From: Bubalus kerabau
Lineage: Eukaryota; Chordata; Mammalia; Artiodactyla; Bovidae
Assembly (NCBI RefSeq): GCF_029407905.1
Contig: NC_073635.1
Span: 34,153,501-34,217,500, forward strand
Reading direction: 5' to 3'
DNA length: 64,000 nt
Numbering within the stretch: position 1 is the first letter of the stretch; each line of letters starts with the position of its first letter. Position numbers and translations under genes: made by a program. Of this stretch, positions 49,671-61,211 are shown in pieces. The notes beneath the pieces are model-generated. The model was given only the letters and a program-made list of their open reading frames with translations. It was not told where the DNA came from and ran no database searches.

Positions 49671-50090
49671 TGACTGCTCTCTCTCCCTTTGGACTCTCCG
49701 TTTTCTCCACCAGGTCGCCTGTATCTCCTCCCTAACCCCTCTCTCCTCTACCCAACTCTGTGAATTTCTGTGTGTTCCAGATGGTGGAGAACACTTAGGG
49801 AACTGATTACTGGCTGGATATGTCTCCCTCCTTTTCATTTCCCCCTTTTATCCTACTGGCCACCTCTGTCTCCTTCCTCCTTCTTCTCTTCTCTGTATAA
49901 CTCCGTGAGCATCTCTGAGTGGTCCAGTTGTGGAGTGCACATAAGGAAGTGACTACTGGATAGCCCAATCTCTCCACTATTGATTCCACCTCATCTCATT
50001 TGGGTCACCTCTAACTCCCTCCTCCCTCTTCTCTTCTCCATGTAACACTGTGAACCTCTCTGAGTGACCCTCACAGTAGAGAAACTTTTC
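49671..50090 (+). repeat. Second tandem array, three units of about 140 bp, in the L1 5-prime UTR
   Basis: Units start near 49671 (TTACTGGCTTGACTGC), 49806 (TTACTGGCTGGATATG) and 49951 (CTACTGGATAGCCC). Each has a CTCC/TTCTC-rich middle and a GTGAA-C-TCTG-like end. Confidence 0.8.
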
Positions 50091-50614
50091 ATCTTTAACG
50101 TAGATGTTTTATCAATGGTGCAGTATAGAAGGAAAAGTTTTGAAATTACTGTAAAAATAAGACCGATAACTGGAAGTAGGAGGCTTAAGTCCAAACCCTG
50201 ACTCCAGGGAACTCCTGACTCCAAGGAACATTAATTGACAGGAGCTCATCAAATGCCTCCATACCAACACTGAAACCAAGCACCACACAAGGGCCAACAA
50301 GTTCCAGGGCAAGACATACCAAGCAAATTCTCCAGCAACAAAGGAACACAGCCCTGAGCTTCAAGATACAGGCTGCCCAAAGTCACCCCAAAACCATAGA
50401 CATCTCATAACTCATTACTGGACATTTCATTACACTCCAGAGAGAAGAAATACAGCTCCATCCACCAGAACATTGACACAAGCTTCCCTAACCAGGAAAC
50501 CTTGACAAGCCACCTGTACAAACCCACACACAGCGAGGAAACGCCACAATAAAGAGAACTCCACAAACTGCCAGAATACAGAAAGGACACCCCAAACTCA
50601 GCAATTTAAACAAG

Positions 50615-52230
50615 ATGAAGAGACAGAGGAATACCCAGCAGATAAAGGAACTGGATAAATGCCCACCAAACCAAACAAAAGAGGAAGAGATAGGGAATCT
50701 ACCTGATAAAGAATTCCGAATAATGATAGTGAAATTGATCCAAAATCTTGAAATTAAAATGGAATCACAGATGAATAGCCTGGAGGTAAGGATTGAGAAG
50801 ATGCAAGAAAGGTTTAACAAGGACTTAGAAGAAATAAAAAAGAGTCAATATATAATGAATAATGCACTAAATGAAATTAAAAACACTCTGCACCATACAC
50901 AAAAATAAACTCAAAATGGATTAAAGATCTAAACGTAAGACCAGAAACTATAAAACTCCTAGAGGACAACATAGGCAAAACACTCTCTGACATACATCAC
51001 AGCAGGATCCTCTATGACCCACCTCCCAGAATATTGGAAATAAAAGCAAAAATAAACAAATGGGACCTAATTAACCTTAAAAGCTTCTGCACATCAAAGG
51101 AAACTATTGGCAAGGTGAAAAGACAGCCTTCAGAATGGGAGAAGATAATAGCAAATGAAGCAACTGACAAACAACTAATCTCGAGAATATACAAGCAACT
51201 CCTACAGCTCAACTCCAGAAAAATAAATGACCCAATCAAAAAATGGGCCAAAGAACTAAATAGACATTTCTCCAAAGAAGACATAAAGATGGCTAACAAA
51301 CACATGAAAAGATGCTCAACATCACTCATTATCAGAGAAATGCAAATCAAAACCACTATGAGGTACCATTTCACACCAGTCAGAATGGCTGCAATCCAAA
51401 AGTCTACAAGTAATAAATGCTGGAGAGGGTGTGGAGAAAAGGGAACCCTCTTACACTGTTGGTGGGAATGCAAACTAGTGCAGCCACTATGGAGAACAGT
51501 GTGGAGATTCCTTAAAAAACTGGAAATAGACATGCCTTATGATCCAGCAATCCCACTGCTGGGCATACACACTGAGAAAACCAGAAGGGAAAGAGACACG
51601 AGTACCCCAATGTTCATCGCAGCACTGTTTATAATAGCCAGGACATGGAAGCAACCTAGATGTCCATCAGCAGATGAATGGATAAGAAAGCTGTGGTACA
51701 TATACACAATGGAGTATTATTCAGCCATTAAAAAGAATACATTTGAATCAGTTCTAATGAGGTGGATGAAACTGGAGCCTATTATACAGAGTGAAGTAAG
51801 CCAGAAAGAAAAACACCAATACAGTATACTAACGCATATATATGGAATTTAGAAAGATGGTAACAATAACCCTGTGTACGAGACAGCAAAAGAGACACAG
51901 ATGTATAGAACAGTCTTATGGACTCTGTGGGAGAGGGAGAGGGTGGGAAGATTTGGGAGAATGGCATTGAAACATGTAAATATCATGTATGAAATGAGTT
52001 GCCAGTCCAGGTTCGATGCACGATACTGGATGCTTGGGGCTGGTGCACTGGGACGACCCAGAGGGATGGAATGGGGAGGGAGGAGGGAGGAGGGTTCAGG
52101 ATGGGGAACACATGTGTACCTGTGGCGGATTCATTTTGATATTTGGCAAATCTAATACAGTTATGTAAAGTTTAAAAATAAAATAAAATAAAATAAAATA
52201 AAATAAAAAAAAGAAAAAGATATGCAATAA

Positions 52231-52274
<44 letters not shown>

Positions 52275-52874
52275 ACTCTGGAGGCAACAAATAGTAGAAT
52301 AACAGAGGCAGAAGATAGGATTAGTGAATTAGAAGATAGAATGGTAGAAATTAATGAATCAGAGAGGATAAAAGAAAAACGAATTAAAAGAAATGAGGAC
52401 AATCTCAGAGACCTCCAGGACAATATTAAACGCTACAACATTCGAATCATAGGGGTCCCAGAAGAAGAAGACAAAAAGAAAGACCATGAGAAAATACTTG
52501 AGGAGATAATAGTTGAAAACTTCCCTAAAATGGGGAAGGAAATAATCACCCAAGTCCAAGAAACCCAGAGAGTCCCAAACAGGATAAACCCAAGGCGAAA
52601 CACCCCAAGACACATATTAATCAAATTAATAAAGATCAAACACAAAGAACAAATATTAAAAGCAGCAAGGGAAAAACAACAAATAACACACAAGGGAATA
52701 CCCATAAGGATAACAGCTGATCTTTCAATAGAAACACTTCAAGCCAGGAGGGAATGGCAAGACATACTTAAAATGATGAAAGAAAATAACCTACAGCCCA
52801 GATTATTGTACCCAGCAAGGATCTCATTCAAGTATGAAGGAGAATCAAAAGCTTTTCAGACAAGCAAAAGCTGA
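50615..52874 (+). pseudogene. L1 ORF1 (RNA-binding chaperone), split by a nested L1 and frameshifted near its end
   Basis: ORF1p is the trimeric RNA-binding protein that coats L1 RNA. The start 50615 (MKRQRNTQQIKELDK) opens a frame that runs 92 codons to the nested insertion at 50890 and resumes in the same frame at 52281 for 197 more codons. The coiled-coil part (EKMQERFNKDLEEIKK, then EAEDRISELEDRM) spans the insertion. It is followed by an RRM-like segment (NIRIIGVPEEED) and a C-terminal domain (RHILIKLIKIKHKEQILKA). At 52856/52857 one base seems missing: the frame stops at 52874, while the neighbouring frame stays open 23 codons to TAG at 52928-52930 and reads like the usual family end. 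The insertion was in frame-intact ORF1 sequence, so it came before or together with other decay. Confidence 0.93.
50879..52280 (+). mobile_element. Nested 5-prime-truncated L1 inside ORF1, with 12-bp target duplications
   Basis: AAAAACACTCTG at 50879-50890 recurs at 52269-52280, after a TT|AAAA-type target. The insert starts in the C-terminal part of ORF2 (50891), stays in frame to the stop at 51850-51852 (motifs WRFLKKLEIDMPYDPAIPLL and YYSAIKKNTFESVL), has the full 3-prime UTR, and then shows an AAAAT-repeat tail (about 52166-52211). About 20 non-A bases follow (near 52213-52232), then a run of about 41 A. Its 3-prime end is very similar to that of the host L1, so the two belong to the same or a sister subfamily. 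Confidence 0.97.
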
Positions 52875-52981
52875 GAGAATTCTGCACCACCAAACCAGCT
52901 CTCCAACAAATACTAAAGGATATTCTCTAGACAGGAAACACAAAAACGGTGTATAAATTCGAACCCAAAACAATAAAGTAA

Positions 52982-55900
52982 ATGGCAACGGGATCATACT
53001 TATCACTAATTACCTTAAACGTAAATGGGTTGAATGCCCCAACCAAAAGACAAAGACTGGCTGAATGGATACAATAACAAGACCCCTACATATGTTGTCT
53101 ACAAGAGACCCACCTCAAAACAGGGGACACATACAGACTGAAAGTGAAGGGCTGGAAAAAGATTTTCCATGCAAATAGGGACCAAAAGAAAGCAGGAGTA
53201 GCAATACTCATATCAGATAAAGTAGACTTTAAAACGAAGGCTGTGAAAAGAGACAAAGAAGGTCACTACATAATGATCAAAAGATCAATCCAAGAAGAAG
53301 ATATAACAATTATAAATATATATGCACCCAACACGGGAGCACCACAATATGTAAGACAAATGCTAACAACTATGAAAGGAGAAATTAACAATAACACAAT
53401 AATAATGGGAGACTTTAATACCCCACTCACACCTATGGATAGATCAACTAAACAGAAAATTAACAAGGAAACACAAACTTTAAACGATACAATAGACCAG
53501 TTAGACCTAATTGATATCTATAGGACATTTCATCCCAAAACAATGAATTTCACCTTTTTCTCAAGTGCACATGGAACCTTCTCCAGGATAGATCACATCC
53601 TGGGCCATAAAGCTAGCCTTGGTAAATTCAAAAAAATAGAAATCATTCCAAGCATCTTTTCTGACCACAATGCAGTAAGATTAGATCTCAATTACAGGAG
53701 AAAAACTATTAAAAATTCCAACATATGGAGGCTGAACAACACGCTGCTGAATAACCAACAAATCACAGAAGAAATCAAAAAAGAAATCAAAATTTGCATA
53801 GAAACGAATGAAAATGAAAACACAACAACCCAAAACCTGTGGGACACGGTAAAAGCAGTCCTAAGGGGAAAGTTAATAGCAATACAGGCATACCTAAAGA
53901 AACAAGAAAAAAGTCAAATAAATAACCTAACTCTACACCTAAAGCAACTAGAAAAGGAAGAAATGAAGAACCCCAGGGTTAGTAGAAGGAAAGAAATCTT
54001 AAAACTTAGAGCAGAAATAAATGCAAAAGAAACAAAAGAGACCATAGCAAAAATCAACAAAACCAAAAGCTGGTTCTTTGAAAGGATAAATAAAATTGAC
54101 AAACCATTAGCCAGACTCATCAAGAAACAAAGGGAGAAAAATCAAATCAATAAAATTAGAAATGAAAATGGAGAGATCACAACAGACAACACAGAAATAC
54201 AAAGGATCATAAGAGACTACTATCAACAATTATATGCCAATAAAATGGACAACGTGGAAGAAATGGACAAATTCTTAGAAAAGTACAACTTTCCAAAACT
54301 GGACCAGGAAGAAATAGAAAATCTTAACAGACCCATCACAAGCACGGAAATTGAAACTGTAATCAGAAATCTTCCAGCAAACAAAAGCCCAGGTCCAGAC
54401 GGTGTCATAGCTGAATTCTACCAAAAATTCAGAGAAGAGCTAACACCTATCCTGCTCAAACTCTTCCAGAAAATTGCAGAGGAAGGTAAACTTCCAAACT
54501 CATTCTATGAGGCCACCATCACCCTAATACCAAAACCTGACAAAGATCCCACAAGAAAAGAAAACTACAGGCCAATATCACTGATGAACATAGATGCAAA
54601 AATCCTTAACAAAATTCTAGCAATCAGAATCCAACAACACATTAAAAAGATCATACACCATGACCAAGTGGGCTTTATCCCAGGGATGCAAGGATTCTTC
54701 AATATCCGCAAATCAATCAATGTAATACACCACATTAACAAATTGAAAAATAAAAACCATATGATTATCTCAATAGATGCAGAGAAAGCCTTTGACAAAA
54801 TTCAATATCCATTTATGATCAAAACTCTCCAGAAAGCAGGAATAGAAGGAACATACCTCAACATAATCAAAGCTATATATGACAAACCCACAGCAAACAT
54901 TATCCTCAATGGTGAAAAATTGAAAGCATTTCCTCTAAAGTCAGGAACAAGACAAGGGTGCCCACTTTCACCATTACTATTCAACATAGTTTTGGAAGTT
55001 TTGGCAATCAGAGCAGAAAAAGAAATGAAAGGAATCCAAATTGGAAAAGAAGAAGTAAAACTCTCACTATTTGCAGATGACATGATCCTCTACATAGAAA
55101 ACCCTAAAGATTCCACCAGAAAATTACTAAAACTAATCAATGACTATAGTAAAGTTGCAGGATATAAAATCAACACACAGAAATCCCTTGCATTCCTATA
55201 CACTAATAATGAGAAAACAGAAAGAGAAATTAAGGAAACAATTCCATTCACCATTGCAACAGAAAGAATAAAATACTTAGGAATATATCTACCTAAAGAA
55301 ACTAAAGACCTATATATAGAAAACTATAAAACACTGGTGAAAGAAATCAAAGAGGACACTAATAGATGGAGAAATATACCATGTTCATGGATTGGAAGAA
55401 TCAATATAGTGAAAATGAGTATACTACCCAAAGCAATCTATAGATTCAATGCAATCCCTATCAAGCTACCAACAGTATTCTTCACAGAGCTAGAACAAAT
55501 AATTTCACAATTTGTATGGAAATACAAAAAACCTCGAATAGCCAAAGCGATCTTGAGAAAGAAGAATGGAACTGGAGGAATCAACCTACCTGACTTCAGG
55601 CTCTACTACAAAGCCACAGTTATCAAGACAGTATGGTACTAGCACAAAGACAGAAATATAGATCAATGGAACAAAATAGAAAGCCGAGAGATAAATCCAC
55701 GCACATATGGACACCTTATCTTTGACAAAGGAGGCAAGAATATACAATGGATTAAAGACAATCTCTTTAACAAGTGGTGCTGGGAAATCTGGTCAACCAC
55801 TTGTAAAAGAATGAAACTAGAACACTTTCTAACACAATACACAAAAATAAACTCAAAATGGATTAAAGATCTCAACGTAAGACCAGAAACTATAAAACTC

Positions 55901-56794
55901 CTAGAGGAGAACATAGGCAAAACACGCTCTGACATACATCACAGCAGGATCCTCTATGACCCACCTCCCAGAATATTGGAAATAAAAGCAAAAATAAACA
56001 AATGGGACCTAATTAACCTTAAAAGCTTCTGCACATCAAAGGAAACTATTAGCAAGGTGAAAAGACAGCCTTCAGAATGGGAGAAGATAATAGCAAATGA
56101 AGCAACTGACAAACAACTAATCTCGAGAATATACAAGCAACTCCTACAGCTCAACTCCAGAAAAATAAATGACCCAGTCAAAAAATGGGCCAAAAAACTA
56201 AATAGACATTTCTCCAAAGAAGACATACAGATGGCTCACAAACACATGAAAAGATGCTCAACATCACTCATTATCAGAGAAATGCAAATCAAAACCACTA
56301 TGAGGTACCATTTCACACCAGTCAGAATGGCTGCGATCCAAAAGTCTACAAGTAATAAATGCTGGAGAGGGTGTGGAGAAAAGGGAACCCTCTTACACTG
56401 TTGGTGGGAATGCAAACTAGTACAGCCACTATGGAGAACAGTGTGGAGATTCCTTAAAAAACTGGAAATAGAACTGCCTTATGATCCAGCAATCCCACTG
56501 CTGGGCATGCACACTGAGGAAACCAGAAGGGATAGAGACACGTGTACCCCAATGTTCATCGCAGCACTCTTTATAAGAGCCAGGACATGGAAGCAACCTA
56601 GATGTCCATCAGCAGATGAATGGATAAGAAAGCTGTGGTACATATACACAATGGAGTATTACTCAGCCATTAAAAAGAATACATTTGAATCAGTTCTACT
56701 GAGGTGGATGAAACTGGAGCCTATTATACAGAGTGAAGTAAGCCAGAAAGAAAAACACCAATACAGTATACTAATGCATATATATGGAATTTAG
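52982..56794 (+). pseudogene. L1 ORF2 (endonuclease and reverse transcriptase) with two nonsense codons
   Basis: ORF2p nicks target DNA and reverse-transcribes L1 RNA there. ATG at 52982 opens a single frame of about 1270 codons to TAG at 56792-56794, the usual family length. It is broken only by TAA at codon 32 (53075-53077) and TAG at codon 887 (55640-55642). Endonuclease: NVNGLN near codon 13, QETH (codons 41-44), GDFNTPL and SDHNAVRLD. RT: SPGPDGVIAEFYQKF, GTRQGCPLSPLLF and the catalytic FADD at codons 697-700. C-terminal: a Cys/His motif CWRGCGEKGTLLHCWWEC. The first stop falls before the endonuclease Glu42. The first ATG after it is 53144. The long middle piece keeps most of the endonuclease and all RT motifs. 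Confidence 0.96.
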
Positions 56795-57140
56795 AAAGAT
56801 GGTAACAATAACCCTGTATACGAGACAGCAATGTACATACGAGACACTGATGTATAGAACAGTCTTTTGGACTCTGTGGGAGAGGGCGAGGGTGGGATAA
56901 TTTGGGAGAATGGCATTGAAACATGTAAAATATCATGTATGAAACAAGTTGCCAGTCCAGGTTCGATGCACGATGCTGGATGCTTGGGGCTGGTGCACTG
57001 GGATGACCCAGAGGGATGGTATGGGGAGGGAGGAGGGTTCAGGATGGGGCACACATGTATACCTGTGGCGGATTCATTTTGATATTTGGCAAAAATAATA
57101 CAATTATGTAAAGTTTAAAAATAAAATAAAATAAAAAAAA
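56795..57140 (+). other. 3-prime UTR and tail of the full-length L1
   Basis: G-rich tract GGGAGGGAGGAGGGTTCAGG, then GGCGGATTCATTTTGATATT, then an AAAATAAAAT tail. A short local rearrangement (GACAGCAATGTACATACGAGACACTG) differs from the nested copy. Confidence 0.9.
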
Positions 57141-57154
57141 AAGAATGACACTAG

Positions 57155-59099
57155 ATTTAACACTTCTCAGTAAAATCTATAAAATGTATGGAAAATAATA
57201 TCAAGTGTAAAAGAGATAAGGGTATAACTCACCTTCTCTAATTTAATAAGAATATTTGCAAACCAATTAAAACATAATTTATATTTACAGGTTTAAAAAA
57301 AATGACTGGTTCTTGATTCACCTTCCTCCTCCTATCCTAGCCTTTTTGTCTTCAACGTTTTCTACACTTAACCTTCCTCGTCACCTGTTCTCCCCTTATT
57401 TCATTGGCTCAGAATCACACCTGTGCCTTTGAGATTAAAAACCTTTCCTATCGCTAAGCCCCCTCCAGACCCATCCTTCCCACTCCACCCTTGACTTGTC
57501 TCCAGTCTCTACTTTGGTTTTAATTCCTACGCTTTCAATGCCCACTCAGCAATAATCTTTGATCAAACCCAGACTAGCTCAGCTCACCACACATGTGTGG
57601 CAGAATATAGGTCCCTTCTGTGTAATTCTGGAGCAAGCCAATCGGAGGTATTACTATCACAAACAGTTCCTTATTCTCAAATGGACTATGATTCAAAAGT
57701 CTATTTGTAAGTTAGTTATGGGGCACTTAGAATCCATTTTCCCAAAGGAACGATGTTACAAATTGTGGTTGGATCCTAGGGCCTGTTAATACCTATTTAG
57801 CCTAGTTGCTAAAATTTATACTACACTCTCTTATTTTAATAAAAAACCAATTACAGAAAGTTACAATAGACTTGGCTGTTACGAGGGGCATAGGGAATTG
57901 GGGCTGGGGTTTCATTGCCTGAAAGATGCGAAACATTCCGAAATTCTTCGTTAGAATTTGCCTTTTAGGCATTGCTATGAAAAATTACATTTCCAGCTTT
58001 TCATACACACTCTCCATTTTCCTTCACAATTAAAAGTACACAAGACTTATAGCTAAAAGTGGGCAACTCTGAGTAAAGATTGATCCCTGAGTCACACCAG
58101 ACACTTTTACCCAGACATGCTGTACAATGAACCCTGCACTTCTTATCAGTAAAGTCAGTGCTTGTCTCTGCCTTTCCGGGTTTTTAAATATGATTAGATA
58201 AACAACATAGACAGTGCTACCCTGTGATCTCAGGAAATGGTTCTCCTCTGCAGATTCACAGATCAGATGTTCATCAGACGGCCCCTGAGCACAGCTGAAG
58301 TGCACCCTGCTCAGCCGACAGGCAGATGGGATCTGGAAGGTGGTGCTCCTGTTCTGACTTTAGATTTAATAAACCAGGAGAGACAACCATTTCTAGACCC
58401 TGGATGCATGACTACCAGTCTGCAGATAGCAGGAATCTTTCCTCAAAATTAAACAGTGCACCAGCACTGAACTCTGTCCAGGCGGGTCACTCTCCCCTTC
58501 CCTGACCTTGGCAGTGTCCTAAGGAATGTCTGAGATTGCCCTGCCAGCAGCAGCTGCCTCAGCTCTCACTTTGATCTGTAAATTCCAATGCGCTCAGAGC
58601 TGACGATGCTGAAAAGCCCGGATGGCTTGAGTTTCAGGGGCGGCAACTCAGTCAAATCACACTCAAGAACTTGCACAGCCTTCACGTTCGAGGGCGAACC
58701 ACCTTCTCCTGAGGGAACTTTGGGCTCGTGAGCCTCTTAGGCTCGTGGTCATCCTATGGCCCAAGGGTTCAAGAGAAGAGGAATCTGTTAGATGTGTAAC
58801 ATTTCAAAGACTTCCTGTAACACAAATAATTTCAGGGAAAACGGCATGATATATCACAGGCATGAAGCAAACATCCTCAAGAGATCACGTGGTCTCTTGC
58901 TATTAATACAAACACAAGGTGTCTGTCAGGTATCCTCACATCACCTTTTGCCCCATTCCCCACTCCCATCAGGCCTTTCCCTGCACCGGCCATCTCCACC
59001 TCCTATAGAATGCTTGCGTTTCTGATTTAAAAAAATTAATCTCAGAGTAAACCAACCCAATTTACTAAATTTGCACAAGCACAAAAGCCTATCCAGAGG
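57155..59099. other. Unique intronic stretch
   Basis: No exon or repeat family recognised over 1.9 kb. Confidence 0.5.
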
Positions 59100-60240
59100 T
59101 TGGTTTGGTTTGGTTTTGTTAATCAGCTTCGTTGGGTTATAATTAACAAAATATTGAGCCACTTTAAGTGTACGATTCAATGAGTTTCACCAAAAGAATA
59201 CAAAAGGATTTCAAGACATAACACTAAATGAAGTGGAATCATTCAAGTAGTGCACAGGGATATTTTTGTGTAGGGTAACAACAACAGGGCTTCCCTGCTA
59301 GCTCAGTGGTAAAGAATTCACCTGCCAATGCAGGAGATGTGGATTCGATCCCTGGATTGGGAAGATCCCCTGGAGATGGAAAAGGCAACCCACTCCAGTA
59401 TTTCTGCCTGGGAAATCCCATGGACTGAGGAGCCTGGTGGGCTACTGTCCATGGGGTCACAAACAGTTGGACACAACTGAGTGACTAAACAATGATAACA
59501 ATGGAGGACATAGACCAGCCCCAAGAATCTCCCTACAAGTTTGTCGTGTAACCTCTTCTACCATTAAAATACAGATCTTCATCACTCCAAAATGTCCCCA
59601 CCCGACATTCCACAGGCAATTTCATCCCTTCCTCTGCCAGCCTTTGGCCACTTCTGTTACTACAGTTTTCCTCTTCTAGAAAGCCATATAAATAGAATCA
59701 GAGGTTAGTAATTTCTGTCTCACCTATCCATTCAGCCTAATCTTGTGAGATCTGTCCAATATTTATGCACTTACCAATAGCATATTCCTTTTGGTTTCCA
59801 ATTGGTATTCCAATGTATGGCTACATCACAATCTTTCACTCACCTGTTATTACACACGAGGATTGTTTCTAGTTTTAGGATATTCTGAATTTAATTCTGC
59901 TATAAATACGTGTATACTAGTCTTAGTGTGGACATACGTTTTTATTTTTGTTTGGTAGATTCCCAAATTGGAATTACTGTCTTACCATCTATACAGATAC
60001 ACAGAACACAAACATGTTTACTTTATGGAAACTGAGAATCTTTTCCAAAGTGGTTGTATCATTTTGCCTTCTCACCAGTCCCAGCTGAGCTTTCTAACCA
60101 CGCCTCACCCTTGTCCACAATGATACCATCTGTCTTGCTAATGTCAGCCATTCTAATGGATAGGTAGTATTAGATTTAGTAGTTTTCATTTGCATTTCTC
60201 AAATGACTAACAGTTTGAAATATCTTTGGATGCTTAAAGA
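59100..60240 (-). mobile_element. Old L1 3-prime region, interrupted by Bov-tA
   Basis: Minus-strand L1 landmarks: GGGTTATAATTAACAAAATA, AGCCATATAAATAGAATCAG, CAATTGGTATTCCAATGTAT, GATATTCTGAATTTAATTCTG, TTTTCCAAAGTGGTTGTATC and TTTTCATTTGCATTTCTC. A plus-strand Bov-tA lies at 59287-59489. Confidence 0.7.
59287..59489 (+). mobile_element. Bov-tA SINE
   Basis: GGCTTCCCTGCTAGCTCAGT, GATTCGATCCCTGGATTGGG, GGTGGGCTACTGTCCATGGG, CACAACTGAGTGACTAAAC. Confidence 0.95.
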
Positions 60241-60339
60241 GTTAAACAGACTTCTATTTGCTGGAATTCATGACATGCAACAAAGTGCAGGGGAATAATT
60301 CACATAATACATGGGGGACATTATGTAGGGTAATGTGCT

Positions 60340-60516
60340 GAGATTGTAAAGAATCCACCTGCAATGCAGGAGACCCGAGTTTGATCCCTGGGTCAGGAAG
60401 ATCCCCTTGAGAAGCAAATAGCAACCCACTCCAGTATTCTTGCCTGGAGAGTTGGACAGAGAAGCCTGGCGGGTTACAGTCCATGGGGTCACAAAGAGTG
60501 GGACATGATTAACTAA
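60340..60516 (+). mobile_element. Bov-tA SINE (5-prime truncated or diverged)
   Basis: TTGTAAAGAATCCACCTGCA, GAGTTTGATCCCTGGGTCAG, GGCGGGTTACAGTCCATGGG, plus strand. Confidence 0.93.
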
Positions 60517-60569
60517 CTCTGACTGACTAATAATAACCATGTACATAGGCTAGCCCCGAGAATCTCTCT

Positions 60570-61027
60570 TCAAGGCCGGAACACTCTATTTTTTCAGGTT
60601 CTTCTTTTCTTTTTACATTTTACATCCACAAAGATCCATGATTTCCTGAAAAGGCAGCCCCAGCAGTGTTAGAAGAGATTCAGCAGGTGGGGCGTGTGAA
60701 AGAAACCAGCAGCAGCCACTCACCCGCAAGTATCATTTATAAGAAAGAGACCATTTATTCACTGAGACTTCAGAGCCTAGAAAGTTTGAAAACTATCAGT
60801 CTCCACTATTTACTGGGAGAAAATTCGACTAACAGTTGTGACACAGTTCACATCACCGAGGTTAAAAAACTCCCTGAAAATATGTACTTCCTTTTACTTC
60901 TCAAAGGATATTAAGTAGCAACCCAAATATGCTTAACTTATTTTCTTCCAAAAAACTAGATTTTGGTTTTAGCACCAGGAATCCTTTTATAGACTGAACA
61001 GATATGTTTCTTGCATAACTGTGTATA
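60570..61027. other. Unique intronic stretch
   Basis: No exon or repeat identified. Confidence 0.5.
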
Positions 61028-61211
61028 GTGAAGTGAAAGTCACTTACTCTTTGCAACCCCATGGACTACACAGTTCATGGAATTCTCCTGGCTAGAATAC
61101 TAGAATGGGTAACCATTCTCTTCTCCAGGGGATCTCCCCAACCCAAGGATGGAACCCAGGTATCCCACATTGCAGGCAGATTCTTTACCAGCTGAGCCAC
61201 AAGGGAAGCCC
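61028..61211 (-). mobile_element. Bov-tA SINE
   Basis: GTGAAGTGAAAGTCACTTAC to AGCTGAGCCACAAGGGAAGC, minus strand, with small internal deletions. Confidence 0.92.

Larger units (their letters stand above)
47412..50614 (+). promoter_or_regulatory. L1 5-prime UTR / internal promoter region
   Basis: 3.2 kb. The first 1.4 kb (47412-48800) is GC-richer, with CpG-containing stretches and the GCCAAGATGGCGGAGG start, which contains a YY1-like AAGATGGCGG core. An A run lies at 48576-48593. From 48850 the sequence is T-rich with two tandem-repeat arrays (49064-49620 and 49671-50090). In L1 elements the 5-prime UTR carries an internal RNA polymerase II promoter; activity here is not known. Confidence 0.85.
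47398..57154 (+). mobile_element. Full-length bovid L1 with 14-bp target duplications and a nested L1
   Basis: AAGAATGACACTAG at 47398-47411 is repeated at 57141-57154. The element begins GAGGAGGAGCCAAGATGGCG, the typical L1 5-prime start, and ends in an AAAATAAAAT tail. Without the 1390-bp nested insertion it is about 8.34 kb. Order: 5-prime UTR 47412-50614, ORF1 from 50615 (interrupted), spacer, ORF2 52982-56794, 3-prime UTR 56795-57120, tail. It lies antisense to ATP8A2. Inactivating changes are the nested L1, a probable 1-nt deletion at the end of ORF1, and two nonsense codons in ORF2. Confidence 0.98.

Noticed and set aside
49064..50090. Possible CRISPR-like array
   Set aside because: Units are long, diverged and directly tandem in an L1 5-prime UTR of a mammal; there are no short identical repeats with unique spacers.
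54223..55083. Several minus-strand frames inside the full-length L1
   Set aside because: They are antisense to ORF2 and have no family similarity.
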